A stretch of 17,271 nucleotides of DNA from Thiomonas sp. (GTDB taxonomy: Bacteria > Pseudomonadota > Gammaproteobacteria > Burkholderiales > Burkholderiaceae_C): the NCBI GenBank assembly GCA_028706735.1, contig JAQTVS010000018.1, positions 1 to 17,271 of the forward strand, given 5' to 3'. Below the pieces are notes generated by a model. It made no database searches. It was given only the letters and a program-made list of their open reading frames with translations, and was not told the DNA's origin. Every line of letters begins with the position of its first letter. Position 1 is the first letter of the stretch. Below are positions 7,355 through 15,794 of the stretch, in pieces. The position numbers and the translations under genes were made by a program.

Positions 7355-7963
7355 TCAGGAGCGTTTTGCAATGACTTCATCGATCAGGCCATAGTCTTTG
7401 GCCTGGTCGGCAGACATGAAAAAATCGCGCTCCGTGTCGATGACGATCTTTTCCAGCGGCTGGCCGGTATGGTTGGCCAGAATACCGTTCAGGCGCTCGC
7501 GCAGATACAGAATCTCACGGGCCTGGATTTCAATGTCGGTGGCCTGTCCCTGGGCCCCCCCCGAAGGCTGGTGAATCATGATGCGGGAATTCGGCAGAGA
7601 GTAACGCTTGCCCTTGGCGCCAGCTGCCATCAGAAATGCGCCCATGCTGGCGGCGATGCCCGTGCACAATGTGGACACATCCGGCTTGATGAAGTACATG
7701 GTGTCGTAAATGGCCATGCCTGCCGACACCGATCCGCCCGGCGAATTGATGTAGAGCGAAATATCCTTGTCCGGATTCTCGGACTCGAGAAACAGCAATT
7801 GCGCGACGACCAAATTGGCCATCTGATCATTGATTGGCCCGACCAGGAAAATCACCCGCTCACGCAACAGGCGCGAGTAAATGTCGTAGGCGCGCTCGCC
7901 GCGGCCGCTTTGCTCGATGACCATGGGCACCAGGCCCAGGCTTTGAATGTCAGTTGCGCTCAT
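7355..7963 (-). CDS. clpP: ClpP, proteolytic subunit of Clp protease
   Basis: A self-compartmentalised serine protease that forms a double heptamer and partners ClpX. The 202 residues are full length. The catalytic triad is visible: Ser106 in GIAASMGAF, His131 in MIHQPSG and Asp180 in DTERDFF; the spacings of 25 and 49 residues equal those of E. coli ClpP. The handle region [14 protein letters not shown] is normal. The start at 7961-7963 gives [20 protein letters not shown], as in relatives, though no Shine-Dalgarno sequence precedes it (the upstream bases are GATCCTTCC). Met14 is a possible alternative start, and the N-terminus is often processed in this family. The gene sits 188 bp after tig and beyond its terminator, so it probably has its own promoter, which I could not identify with confidence. 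Confidence 0.97.
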   Translation of the reverse strand: MSATDIQSLGLVPMVIEQSGRGERAYDIYSRLLRERVIFLVGPINDQMANLVVAQLLFLESENPDKDISLYINSPGGSVSAGMAIYDTMYFIKPDVSTLCTGIAASMGAFLMAAGAKGKRYSLPNSRIMIHQPSGGAQGQATDIEIQAREILYLRERLNGILANHTGQPLEKIVIDTERDFFMSADQAKDYGLIDEVIAKRS

Positions 7964-8096
7964 GGAAGGATCAAACGTGAAGGTGGATATAGATTAGCAC
8001 GCGGCTTGCGAGGCCGACGCAAGGGTGTGGGATTTCCGCAAGCAATTTGCGGGAGGAACCCGCCAGGGCGCTCCAGCGTCCCCCAGAAAGCGCCAC

Positions 8097-8134
8097 AAAA
8101 AAGAAGCCGCTGCGCGCCAGGGCACGCAGCGGCT
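8097..8134 (-). terminator. Rho-independent terminator after tig
   Basis: On the minus strand a perfect 10-bp stem AGCCGCTGCG/CGCAGCGGCT (arms 8125-8134 and 8105-8114) closes a ten-base loop. It is followed by TC and six T residues (A at 8097-8102 on the plus strand). It starts 18 bp after the tig stop codon and separates tig from clpP-clpX. Confidence 0.85.
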
Positions 8135-8151
8135 CGCATCTGCTGCAAGAG

Positions 8152-9486
8152 TTATTTCTGCCCCATCAACTCATCGAAGCTCAGCTCTTTTTCCGTGGTT
8201 TGCGCTTGCGCGAACACAAAATCGGTCACGTTGTTTTCCATCACGATCGCCTCGGCCTGCGCCAAGCGCTCCTGGTCGGCGTAGTACCAGCGGATCAACT
8301 CTTCAGGCTGTTCGTAGCTGGCGGCCAGTTCTTCCACGTAACTGCGCAGTTGTTCCGGCTTGGGCTGCAATTCATGCTGCTTGACCAGTTCAGACACGAT
8401 CAGGCCCAGGCGCACGCGGCGCTCAGCCTGCTCCTTGAACAGCTCGGGCGGCAGGGGCGCCTTGTCGGCATCTTTCATGCCGCGCTCGGCCAGATCCTGA
8501 CGGGCGCTGGCCATCAGTTCGTTGATTTCGTTCTGCACCAAAGCGCTCGGCAGATCGACGGGCACCGCCTTTTGCAGCACCTCCATCACCGCCAGCTTGT
8601 TGCGCTGTGTCAGGCGAGATTTCACTTCGCGCTGCAGATTGTTGCGAATATCGTCGCGCAGGCGCTGCACATCGCCGTCGACCACGCCAAGCGCCTTGGC
8701 GAAATCGGCATCGACTGCCGGCAGAAGCGGCCATTCGACCTTGGTGACTTTCAGCGTGAATTGGGCGGTCTTGCCAGCCACCGCGCGGCCTTGATAGTCC
8801 TCAGGGAAGTGCAGTTCAAAAATCTTGCTCTGCCCGGCTTGCAACCCTTTGGTTGCCGCCTCGAATTCGGGGAGCATGCGGCCTTCGCCTTGCACAAAAC
8901 TGAAGCCCTCAGCCTTCCCGCCGTCAAACGCGGTGCCGTCGATCCGTCCCTCGAAGTCCACGGTGACTTGGTCGCCGTCCTGCACTTCCAGGCCTTCCGA
9001 GGTCTGTCCGTTGGCTGCGGCCTCGCCGCGGGGGACGAACTCCGTGCGCTGCTTGCGCAGCACGTCCACGGTTCGATCAATGGCCGCATCGTCCACGGTG
9101 GCGGTCACGCGCTCGATGGTTTGCGACGACAGATCGGGGATCTGCACATCGGGATAGACCTCGAAGGTGGCATCGAACGCCATGACATCGGCATCCACGC
9201 CCTCGGTCTTGGGGCTGAACTGCGGCATGCCGGCCACGCGCAGGCGTGCGCCAGATGCCACGTCGTAGAACGCGTTGCCGATCTTGTCTTGCAGCACTTC
9301 CATTTCCACGGACGGCGCGTAGCGCTGCGTCACCATGGACATGGGCACCTTGCCCGGACGGAACCCGGGCAGGCGCAAGGTGCGGCTCAGGTTTTTCAGC
9401 CGCGCGTTGATTTCAGTTTGCACAGCGGCCTTGGGAACCGTCACGGTGACGCGGCGCTGCAGTTTGTCCAGGGTTTCGACAGTCAT
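8152..9486 (-). CDS. tig: Trigger factor, ribosome-associated chaperone and peptidyl-prolyl isomerase
   Basis: Binds the ribosome exit tunnel and shields nascent chains. The 444 residues are close to the usual 430-450. Domains: an N-terminal ribosome-binding domain with the signature GFRPGKVP at 41-48, an FKBP-type peptidyl-prolyl isomerase domain at about 171-252 (GDQVTVDFEGRIDGTAFDGG onward), and a helical C-terminal chaperone domain to residue 444, including LRDDIRNNLQREVKSRL and SELVKQHELQPKPEQL. The ATG at 9484-9486 gives MTVETLDKLQRRVTVTVP, as expected for the family; upstream Shine-Dalgarno pairing is weak. It lies 59 bp after tRNA-Leu on the same strand, so read-through from the tRNA promoter is possible. 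The order tig, clpP, clpX, lon is widely conserved in proteobacteria. Confidence 0.98.
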   Translation of the reverse strand: MTVETLDKLQRRVTVTVPKAAVQTEINARLKNLSRTLRLPGFRPGKVPMSMVTQRYAPSVEMEVLQDKIGNAFYDVASGARLRVAGMPQFSPKTEGVDADVMAFDATFEVYPDVQIPDLSSQTIERVTATVDDAAIDRTVDVLRKQRTEFVPRGEAAANGQTSEGLEVQDGDQVTVDFEGRIDGTAFDGGKAEGFSFVQGEGRMLPEFEAATKGLQAGQSKIFELHFPEDYQGRAVAGKTAQFTLKVTKVEWPLLPAVDADFAKALGVVDGDVQRLRDDIRNNLQREVKSRLTQRNKLAVMEVLQKAVPVDLPSALVQNEINELMASARQDLAERGMKDADKAPLPPELFKEQAERRVRLGLIVSELVKQHELQPKPEQLRSYVEELAASYEQPEELIRWYYADQERLAQAEAIVMENNVTDFVFAQAQTTEKELSFDELMGQK

Positions 9487-9545
9487 GAAAAAGTCCAGTG
9501 TTCAATGAAAGGGATCCATCTCCGCCAAGCGCTTTGCTTGCCGGG

Positions 9546-9632
9546 TGGTGCGAGGGGGGGGACTCGAACCCCCACGCCGGTGAGGGCGTCAGGACCTAAA
9601 CCTGGTGCGTCTACCAATTTCGCCACCCTCGC
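9546..9632 (-). tRNA. tRNA-Leu (TAG)
   Basis: An 87-nt class II tRNA on the minus strand with a long variable arm (TGACGCCCTCACCGGCGT region). The acceptor stem GCGAGGG pairs with CCCTCGC, followed by discriminator A and an encoded CCA (9546-9548). The anticodon loop TTTAGGT gives TAG. The T arm GGGGGTTCGAGTCCCCC is complete. It lies 59 bp upstream of tig. Confidence 0.96.
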
Positions 9633-9643
9633 GAGGTGATCTG

Positions 9644-9672
9644 CTGCTTGAATCAATGCGCCGTACTGTCAA
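9644..9672 (-). promoter_or_regulatory. Possible promoter of tRNA-Leu (strong -35, weak -10)
   Basis: A perfect TTGACA lies at 9667-9672 on the minus strand, 34 bp before the 5' end of tRNA-Leu, which is the right distance. At 17-bp spacing the -10 would be AAGCAG (9644-9649), a poor match. The -35 and its placement support the call; the weak -10 keeps the confidence low. Confidence 0.4.
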
Positions 9673-9787
9673 TGCACATACAGCCCGCCCGGTTTCCTAT
9701 TCAGGCTTCGCTTCCGGCACCCATTGAATTTCAGGCAATCGGCTATTCTAGCCATGCTGCGCCAACCTGCTGAGCGCCGCATATGCC

Positions 9788-10615
9788 ATGCCCCCCACTG
9801 ATTTGACTGATGCCTCAAATGGCCCGCCGCCGGGATCGTCCGCCTACTATGCGTTTCAGCGCTGCGCGCCGCCTCAACGCGCAGGATTGATCGCACTGCT
9901 GCGCTTTCATGTGCAGGTGCGCGCCATCGTGACGACTGTCAGCGATCTGTCCGTGGCGCAGGCCAAGATGGCGTGGTGGGATGCCCAGCTCGACGCGATG
10001 GAAAAAGGCGCGGCGGAGCATCCGACGTTGCGTGCGCTCGGGCCGTTCATACAGGCAAGCGGCCTGACGGCGGGAGCGCTGCGCGGGGTGATCGAGAGTG
10101 TGCAAATCGATCTGCAGCAAAACCGCTGGATGGACCGGCCCGCCCTGCTGCACTATGCCAAAGCGGGCAGCGGACAAACCCTGCGCAATAGCGCCGCCCT
10201 TCTCGGTCTCGCACCCCCTGCAGCGCGCGCAGCGGCAGAGGAACTCGGGCTGGGCTTGCGCCTGGCCAGCGGCATTCGGAACTTGGGACGCGATGCAGCG
10301 CAGGGACGGATCTATCTGCCGCTGGACGCCTTGCAGCGCCATGGCGTCACTGCGGCGCAGCTGCAGCAACGGCGTATGGACACTGGCGTTCTCGCCTTGC
10401 TCAGCGAACAAACCGCGTTAGCCCGTCAGACTTTGGAGCAGGCACTCGCCGGTCTTGCGCCGTTTCCGCATGCCCAGGCTGCCCCGTTGCGTGCGCTGGG
10501 CGCGATGGCGCTGGCCTTGCTGCGCGAAATCGAACGGGCCGATTACGCCGTGCTGCATCAGCGCATCAGCCTGACGCCGCTGCGCAAGCTCTGGATCAGC
10601 CGCACCTGCAGATAA
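9788..10615 (+). CDS. Squalene/phytoene-synthase-family protein lacking most catalytic aspartates
   Basis: 275 residues with the all-helical prenyl-synthase fold. Seen: the N-terminal block SSAYYAFQRCAPPQRAGLIALLRFHVQVRA (about 17-46), the WW pair in KMAWWDAQL (60-68), and the second signature region IRNLGRDAAQGRIYLPLDAL (163-182). Genuine squalene/phytoene synthases carry an Asp-rich motif of the DDxxD kind near residue 45 and a second one (NxxRDxxED) before GRxYLP. Here the first reads VRAIVTTVSD, with none of the paired Asp, and the second keeps one Asp (169) and is about four residues shorter. It may therefore be a non-catalytic member, as the eukaryotic complex I assembly factor NDUFAF6 is thought to be; that comparison is inference. 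No membrane segment is obvious. It ends 4 bp before the convergent acetoacetyl-CoA synthetase gene. The start at 9788 is the first ATG in frame. Confidence 0.8.
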   Translation: MPPTDLTDASNGPPPGSSAYYAFQRCAPPQRAGLIALLRFHVQVRAIVTTVSDLSVAQAKMAWWDAQLDAMEKGAAEHPTLRALGPFIQASGLTAGALRGVIESVQIDLQQNRWMDRPALLHYAKAGSGQTLRNSAALLGLAPPAARAAAEELGLGLRLASGIRNLGRDAAQGRIYLPLDALQRHGVTAAQLQQRRMDTGVLALLSEQTALARQTLEQALAGLAPFPHAQAAPLRALGAMALALLREIERADYAVLHQRISLTPLRKLWISRTCR

Positions 10616-10619
10616 GCGG

Positions 10620-12632
10620 TCAGGCGCGCTCCAACTCCGCGCGCAACGCGCGGTATTCGTCCAGCGCCTCGGGGTTGGCCAGTGCGGAGATGTTTTTCAC
10701 CGGGTCGCCGTGGATCAGATTGCGCACCGCGATTTCCACGATCTTGTTGCTCTTGGTGCGGGGAATGTCGCGCACCTGCACCACGCGCGTCGGCACATGC
10801 CGCGGCGTGGTGTTGATGCGGATCTGACGCTTGATGGCCTCGATCAGCGCGTCATCGAGCTGCAGCCCCTCGCGCAGACGCACGAACAGCACCACGCGCA
10901 CATCGCCGTAAGTGCCTGGCGGCCAGTTCTGGCCGATGACCAGTGATTCCAGCACGGCGTCGATGCGCTCGACCTGGCGGTAGATTTCCGCAGTGCCGAT
11001 GCGCACTCCCCCGGGATTCAGCGTGGCGTCGGAACGGCCGAAAATGATGTAGCCGCCGTGCGGCGTGCGCGCGATGAAATCCCCATGCCACCAGACATTC
11101 GGGAATTGCGCGAAGTAGGTCTCAAAGTATTTTTGCGCGCCCTTTTCCAGACTGCCATCCACCAGAAAACCCAGCGGCATCGAGGGAAAGGGCTTGGTGC
11201 ACACCAGTTCGCCCTTTTGACCGTCTGGCAGCGGCTTGCCGTCGTCATCGGCCACGATCACGGCCATGCCCAGCGCACACGCCTGAATCTCCCCGCGCCA
11301 CACCGGGTTCATCGGCGATCCGGCAATGAAGCAGGCCACCAGATCGGTGCCGCCTGAGAGTGAACTCAGGCAGACGTCCGACTTGACCTGGCTGTAGATA
11401 TAGTCGAAACCCTCGGGCGCCAGCGGCGAGCCGGTGGACATGATGGTGCGTAGATCGGTCAGGCAGTGGGTCTGCCTGGGCGAGATGCCCGACTTGCCCA
11501 GCGCTTCAATGAACTTGGCCGAGGTGCCCAGATGGGTGAAGCCCACCGCATCAGCGTAGTCGAACAAAATGGCGTTGTCGCGCACACCGGGCGAGCCGTC
11601 GTAGAGGCAGAGCGTCGCCCCTTGGCTGAGTGCAGACATCAGCCAGTTCCACATCATCCAGCCGCAGGTCGTGAAGAAGAACACGCGGTCTTCCGGGTGA
11701 ATATCGACTTGCAGGCGCAACTCGGCCAGATGCTTGAGCAGCACGCCGCCCGCGCGGTGCACGATGCATTTGGGCGTTCCGGTCGTGCCGCTCGAATACA
11801 GGACGTAGACCGGATGATCGAAAGGCAGCGCGGTGTATTGCACCGGCTGGGGCGCGAAGGACGCGAGCGCTTCCTCCCACGCCTGAGCGCCGGGAATGGC
11901 CGCGACGTTCAGGCTTTGGCCACGCGCCTGCGCCACATAGGGCACCACGAGAGTCTTCACCAGCGCGGGCAATTGCGGCGCAAGCTGGGCCAGCTTCTCC
12001 AGGTTGGAAAAAGTCTTGCCGTTGTAGAAATACCCATCGCAAGCGATGAGCACCTTGGGCTGGGTCTGGCCGAAGCGGTCCAGCACACCCTGAACGCCAA
12101 AGTCCGGCGAGGCCGAGGTGAATGTGGCGCCGAGGCTGGTGGCCGCCAGCATGGCAATCACCGTCTCGGGCAGGTTGGGCATATAGGCGGCGACCCGGTC
12201 CCCGGGTTCGACGCCCCAATGCGACAAGGCTTGCTGCAGGCGTGAGACTTCGGCATGCAATTCGCGCCAGCTCAGGCGGCGTTGCACCTGATCTTCACCC
12301 CAGAAATGCAGCGCCACGGCATCATCATTGCGGCGCAGCAAATTCTGGGCAAAGTTAAGGCGGGCGTCTGGAAAAAACCGGGCGCCGGGCATGCGGTCGG
12401 CATCGATCAGCACGCGCTCGCCTTTGTGCTCTGCGATCACGCCGGAGGTCTCCCATACCGCGTCCCAGAACTGGGCCTGCTCGGCGACCGACCAATCGAG
12501 CAAGTCCTGGTAAGTCTGCAATTTCAGGGCGTGGCGGTCATTGACCCAATGACGGAACGCCTCGATGTGCGAAGCGGCAATGCGCTCAGGCGAGGGCGAC
12601 CACAGCGGAAGGTTTGGCTCAGAATCTGGCAT
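10620..12632 (-). CDS. aacS: Acetoacetyl-CoA synthetase (acetoacetate-CoA ligase)
   Basis: Activates acetoacetate with ATP and CoA to acetoacetyl-CoA, linking ketone bodies to polyhydroxybutyrate and central acyl-CoA pools. At 670 residues it has normal length. It belongs to the ANL adenylate-forming superfamily: the P-loop-like motif YSSGTTGTPK is at 279-288, the middle motif region is TTCGWMMWNW, and the C-terminal hinge domain carries the probable catalytic Lys about 630 in PRTKSNKIVE. The N-terminal block LWSPSPERIAASHIEAFRHWV and the region SASPDFGVQGVLDRFGQ set it apart from acetyl-CoA synthetase. It is the last gene of a three-gene operon, 20 bp after the thioesterase. Its 3' end faces the squalene-synthase-like gene with only 4 bp between stops, leaving no room for an intergenic terminator. 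Confidence 0.94.
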   Translation of the reverse strand: MPDSEPNLPLWSPSPERIAASHIEAFRHWVNDRHALKLQTYQDLLDWSVAEQAQFWDAVWETSGVIAEHKGERVLIDADRMPGARFFPDARLNFAQNLLRRNDDAVALHFWGEDQVQRRLSWRELHAEVSRLQQALSHWGVEPGDRVAAYMPNLPETVIAMLAATSLGATFTSASPDFGVQGVLDRFGQTQPKVLIACDGYFYNGKTFSNLEKLAQLAPQLPALVKTLVVPYVAQARGQSLNVAAIPGAQAWEEALASFAPQPVQYTALPFDHPVYVLYSSGTTGTPKCIVHRAGGVLLKHLAELRLQVDIHPEDRVFFFTTCGWMMWNWLMSALSQGATLCLYDGSPGVRDNAILFDYADAVGFTHLGTSAKFIEALGKSGISPRQTHCLTDLRTIMSTGSPLAPEGFDYIYSQVKSDVCLSSLSGGTDLVACFIAGSPMNPVWRGEIQACALGMAVIVADDDGKPLPDGQKGELVCTKPFPSMPLGFLVDGSLEKGAQKYFETYFAQFPNVWWHGDFIARTPHGGYIIFGRSDATLNPGGVRIGTAEIYRQVERIDAVLESLVIGQNWPPGTYGDVRVVLFVRLREGLQLDDALIEAIKRQIRINTTPRHVPTRVVQVRDIPRTKSNKIVEIAVRNLIHGDPVKNISALANPEALDEYRALRAELERA

Positions 12633-12652
12633 GACGCAATCTCGATTGGGTG

Positions 12653-13096
12653 TCAGGCTTTGGTTGAGGCGGTGTTCTGCGTGAGCAGCGCGCGCAGCAT
12701 GTCGGGCAAAGGGGCGCTTTTTCGCTGCGGAAAGTCGACCCAGACCACGCGCGAGCCGCCGCTGGCATAAATGGTGTCCGGGTCATCGGTGCGACTGAGC
12801 AGGGTGTAGGTGTCGAAGCTGGTGCGCCCCACATCCGTGGTGTAGAGCCGGGCGAGCACCTCGCCGGGAAAACTCAGTTCGATCTGAAAGTTGCAGAAGG
12901 CGTTCACGATCACCGGCCCCAGCCCCTTGGGATTGGCCGGGACCCCGGTGGCCAGCATCCATTCCAGCCGGATGATTTCCATATAGCGGAAATAGAGGGT
13001 GTTGTTCACATGGCCCATGACGTCCATATCGCCCCAGCGGATGGGCATGGTCATGGTGTAAACCAGGTTTTTTTGTTCAGGGATATCAAACCGCAT
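12653..13096 (-). CDS. Acyl-CoA thioesterase, 4HBT/YbgC-type hotdog fold
   Basis: 147 residues, the usual length for a single hotdog-domain thioesterase. Seen: the family signature IRWGDMDVMGHVNNTLYFRYME (residues 19-40), with Asp25 as the likely catalytic acid and His29/Asn31 next to it, then the core strands GPVIVNAFCNFQIELSFPGEVL. Such enzymes hydrolyse acyl-CoA esters; the natural substrate cannot be read from the sequence. It sits between the SDR gene (13 bp upstream) and acetoacetyl-CoA synthetase (20 bp downstream), so a short or oxidised acyl-CoA such as acetoacetyl-CoA or 3-hydroxyacyl-CoA is a reasonable guess. The start MRFDIPEQKNL at 13094-13096 is the only convincing one. Confidence 0.9.
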   Translation of the reverse strand: MRFDIPEQKNLVYTMTMPIRWGDMDVMGHVNNTLYFRYMEIIRLEWMLATGVPANPKGLGPVIVNAFCNFQIELSFPGEVLARLYTTDVGRTSFDTYTLLSRTDDPDTIYASGGSRVVWVDFPQRKSAPLPDMLRALLTQNTASTKA

Positions 13097-13109
13097 GATG
13101 CTCCAATCG

Positions 13110-13892
13110 TCAAATGCCGAAACCGTCGTCCGCCGTCAGGATGGCGCCATTGATCAGGCCGCTCTGCCCGCTGGCGAGCAGCACGAGCAGGCCGTCGAGG
13201 TCTTCCGGTTTGCCCAGGCGCTTGCGCGGCAGCATCTGCATCAGCCGCTGGCCCGACTCGGTCTGCCAGTGATGATGGTTCGTTTCAGTGTCGATATAAC
13301 CGGGACAGATGGCGTTGACATTGATGCCGTATTTCCCCCACTCCACCGCCATGGCCCGCGTCATATGAATGACAGACGCCTTGCTCATGGCATACACCCC
13401 GAGCTTGGGCATGACATGCAGCCCGGCCACGGACGCGATATTGATAATGCGCCCGCCGGCCCAGGTGCCCGGCGTGACGCCAAGTGAACGCTTCACCATG
13501 CGCCGCGCCACTTCCTGCGCCACAAAAAACGCACCGCGCACGTTGATGTCGAACACGTCGTCGAAATCCTCGGTCGTGACGTCAAGCAACTTCTGCTGCG
13601 ACGACACCCCGGCATTGTTCACCAGAATGTCGATCGGCCCCATTTCGGTTTCCGCATGCGCGACAGCCGCCTTGATGCTGGCCGGGTCGGCGACATCGAG
13701 TTCCACCACATGCGCGTCTCCGCCCTGCCCTTCGATGCGGGCGCGCAGTTCCTTGAGCCTCTCCACGCGCCGCCCGCTGAGCACCACCGCCGCGCCGGCC
13801 TGCGCCAGCACTTCGGCAAAGCGCCAGCCAAGTCCGCTGGATGCGCCAGTGACCAGGGCGACGCGCCCGGAGAGTTCGATGGAATACGCCAT
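13110..13892 (-). CDS. Short-chain dehydrogenase/reductase (SDR), classical type
   Basis: 260 residues, a normal length. Seen: the cofactor motif TGASSGLG (15-22), NNAG (92-95), the catalytic Ser154 in NIASVAG and Tyr167/Lys171 in YAMSK, then PGYIDTETN. Arg41-Arg42 after the second beta strand (VLSGRR) suggests a preference for NADP(H); this is inference. The start at 13890-13892 (MAYSIELSGR) is chosen because AAGGA lies 8 bp upstream and because family members begin just before the ELSGRVALVTG strand. The frame is open 13 codons further, with no support. It is the first gene of the operon with the thioesterase and acetoacetyl-CoA synthetase, which hints at a 3-hydroxyacyl or 3-ketoacyl substrate, for example 3-hydroxybutyrate or its CoA ester. 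The specific reaction is unknown. Confidence 0.92.
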   Translation of the reverse strand: MAYSIELSGRVALVTGASSGLGWRFAEVLAQAGAAVVLSGRRVERLKELRARIEGQGGDAHVVELDVADPASIKAAVAHAETEMGPIDILVNNAGVSSQQKLLDVTTEDFDDVFDINVRGAFFVAQEVARRMVKRSLGVTPGTWAGGRIINIASVAGLHVMPKLGVYAMSKASVIHMTRAMAVEWGKYGINVNAICPGYIDTETNHHHWQTESGQRLMQMLPRKRLGKPEDLDGLLVLLASGQSGLINGAILTADDGFGI

Positions 13893-14052
13893 TGTGTGTC
13901 CTTGATGGTGGCACGCTGGGTCTGGGTTCACCCTCTCCCGTCCAGCGCGAATGCCACAATGGTAGAGCGATGCCGTTTTTCGGTTGCTAAGTCAGTAGTG
14001 AAACAATCCGGCCTCAAACCATCCATCACGCCCACAACGAGACTCCCGCACC

Positions 14053-14601
14053 ATGCACCAGCGACAGCCCAGCCTGCTCCATCGCTATCTGCATTGGGAA
14101 CAAGCGTTCACCATCTCGGCCAACCGCCTGAGCAGACAGGCGTGGGTGCGCCGACTGTTCACCCTCATCAGCCGCCTGGGCAATGGCTGGGGCTGGGCGG
14201 CCATTCTGTTTGCGCTGCTGGCGCTCGACGGGCGCGAAGCGGTCATCCCGATCGTCTGGATGCTGGTCACCACCGTCGTCGGCATTGGCCTGTACGGGTC
14301 GATCAAGCGACTGGCCGCGCGCCCCAGGCCCAGCGAACACTGTCACCGGATCATGGTGAGCGAGCCGCCGCTTGACCAATTCAGCTTTCCCTCCGGCCAC
14401 ACCTTGCACGCGGTCAATTTCACCCTGCAGATCCTGTTTTTCGCACCCGTGCTGGGATGGGTGGCGGTGCCGTTCGCGCTGCTCATCGCCGCGTCCCGGC
14501 TGATTCTCGGGCTGCACTACCTCTCGGACGTGGTGGTCGGCGCCGTGCTCGGCATGCTGCTGGCCACGTTTGCGCTGGCCTTGCAAATCACCGTGATCTG
14601 A
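14053..14601 (+). CDS. PAP2-family membrane phosphatase
   Basis: A membrane phosphatase of the PAP2 (acid phosphatase/lipid phosphatase) superfamily; 182 residues. All three motifs are intact: K85-x6-R92-P93 (KRLAARPRP), PSGH at 113-116 and S148-R149-x5-H155-x3-D159 ([12 protein letters not shown]). Hydrophobic segments at about 48-58, 63-82, 122-147 and 160-180 fit an integral inner-membrane protein with the active site on the periplasmic side. Likely substrates are isoprenoid or lipid pyrophosphates such as undecaprenyl pyrophosphate, but the sequence does not decide this. It is transcribed divergently from the SDR operon (160 bp apart) and is followed by moaA 56 bp downstream. ATG at 14053 is the first plausible start; ribosome-binding pairing is weak. 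Confidence 0.9.
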   Translation: MHQRQPSLLHRYLHWEQAFTISANRLSRQAWVRRLFTLISRLGNGWGWAAILFALLALDGREAVIPIVWMLVTTVVGIGLYGSIKRLAARPRPSEHCHRIMVSEPPLDQFSFPSGHTLHAVNFTLQILFFAPVLGWVAVPFALLIAASRLILGLHYLSDVVVGAVLGMLLATFALALQITVI

Positions 14602-14657
14602 GGGGTTCCCCCACGGTGATTGCGCGCTGCGCCCCCAGCTTTGCCGATAATGGCGCC

Positions 14658-15794
14658 ATGTCTGAACGCATCATTCCCATCGTCGATCACCAATACGCCG
14701 CCAGCGTGCCCCGAGTTCCTGCGCACTCCGCAAGCGACCAGACGCAGCCGACGGATCGTTTTCACCGCCCGCTGCACGACCTGCGCATTTCGGTGACCGA
14801 TCGCTGCAACTTCCGTTGCACCTACTGCATGCCGAAAGAGATTTTCGACAAGCACTACGAATTCCTGCGCCATACCGACCTGCTGAGTTTCGAGGAAATC
14901 ACCCGCGCTGCGCGGGTCTTCATCGATCTGGGAGTGCGCAAGATCCGGCTGACCGGCGGCGAGCCGCTGTTGCGCAAAAACCTGGAACGCCTGGTGGAGA
15001 TGCTGCACGGTCTGCGCACCCCGGACGGCACGCCGCCCGAGCTGACGCTGACCACCAACGGTTCCATCCTCGCGCGCAAGGCGCAGCAACTCAAGGATGC
15101 GGGGCTGGACCGCGTCACCGTCAGCCTCGACGCCCTGGATGACGCCGCCTTTCGCCAAATGAACGATGTGGACTTTCCCGTCGCCGAAGTGCTGCGCGGC
15201 ATTGACGCCGCGCTCGCCGCCGGACTGGGGACGGTCAAGGTGAATATGGTGGTCAAGCGCGGCACCAACGATGCGCAAATCCTGCCCATGGCCGCGCACT
15301 TTCGCGGCGTCGGCGTGGTGCTGCGTTTCATTGAATACATGGACGTGGGCAATACCAACGGCTGGCGCATGGACGAGGTGCTGCCCTCGCAGCAGGTGAT
15401 CGACCGCATTCACGCCGCCTACCCCCTGCACCCGCTCGAAGCGCACAGCGCGGGCGAAACCGCACAGCGCTGGGCCTATGACGACGGCGCGGGCGAAATC
15501 GGCGTGATCTCCAGCGTCACCCGCGCGTTCTGCGGCAGTTGCAACCGCGCCCGGCTGTCCATGGAAGGCAAGCTCTATCTCTGCCTGTTCGCCACCCACG
15601 GCCACGATGTGCGCGCCCTGCTGCGCGGGGACCCGCTCACCGGGCTCGCCCCTGTCAACGACGCGGACCTGCGCGCCGCGCTGGCGCAAGTCTGGACGCA
15701 GCGCGATGACCGTTACTCGCTGCTGCGCGGCACCGCCGCGGGCGAAGCCCTGCGCGCGGAGCGCAAGGTCGAGATGTCGTACATCGGCGGCTAG
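14658..15794 (+). CDS. moaA: GTP 3',8-cyclase MoaA (molybdenum cofactor biosynthesis)
   Basis: A radical-SAM enzyme that catalyses the first step of molybdopterin synthesis, turning GTP into 3',8-cyclo-GTP, which MoaC then processes. 378 residues. Seen: the radical-SAM cluster motif Cys50, Cys54, Cys57 (CNFRCTYC), the SAM-binding GGEP at 100-103, the second cluster ligands Cys292, Cys295 and Cys309 (CGSC then 13 residues then C), and the conserved C-terminal Gly-Gly in MSYIGG. The frame extends about 67 codons upstream into the PAP2 gene, but ATG 14658 gives the expected start, about 40 residues before the core. No Shine-Dalgarno is visible, and a GATAAT hexamer lies 6 bp before the ATG. The stop TAG (15792-15794) is part of the CTAG that flanks an inserted fold-back element. 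No other moa genes are in the window. Confidence 0.97.
   Translation: MSERIIPIVDHQYAASVPRVPAHSASDQTQPTDRFHRPLHDLRISVTDRCNFRCTYCMPKEIFDKHYEFLRHTDLLSFEEITRAARVFIDLGVRKIRLTGGEPLLRKNLERLVEMLHGLRTPDGTPPELTLTTNGSILARKAQQLKDAGLDRVTVSLDALDDAAFRQMNDVDFPVAEVLRGIDAALAAGLGTVKVNMVVKRGTNDAQILPMAAHFRGVGVVLRFIEYMDVGNTNGWRMDEVLPSQQVIDRIHAAYPLHPLEAHSAGETAQRWAYDDGAGEIGVISSVTRAFCGSCNRARLSMEGKLYLCLFATHGHDVRALLRGDPLTGLAPVNDADLRAALAQVWTQRDDRYSLLRGTAAGEALRAERKVEMSYIGG

Noticed and set aside
9724..9749. Promoter TTGAAT ... TATTCT for the squalene-synthase-like gene
   Set aside because: Spacing is only 14 bp and neither hexamer is strong enough to overcome that.
14517..15689. 390-codon open frame antisense to moaA
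   Set aside because: A shadow of moaA, whose cluster cysteines and Gly-Gly tail are all present on the plus strand.
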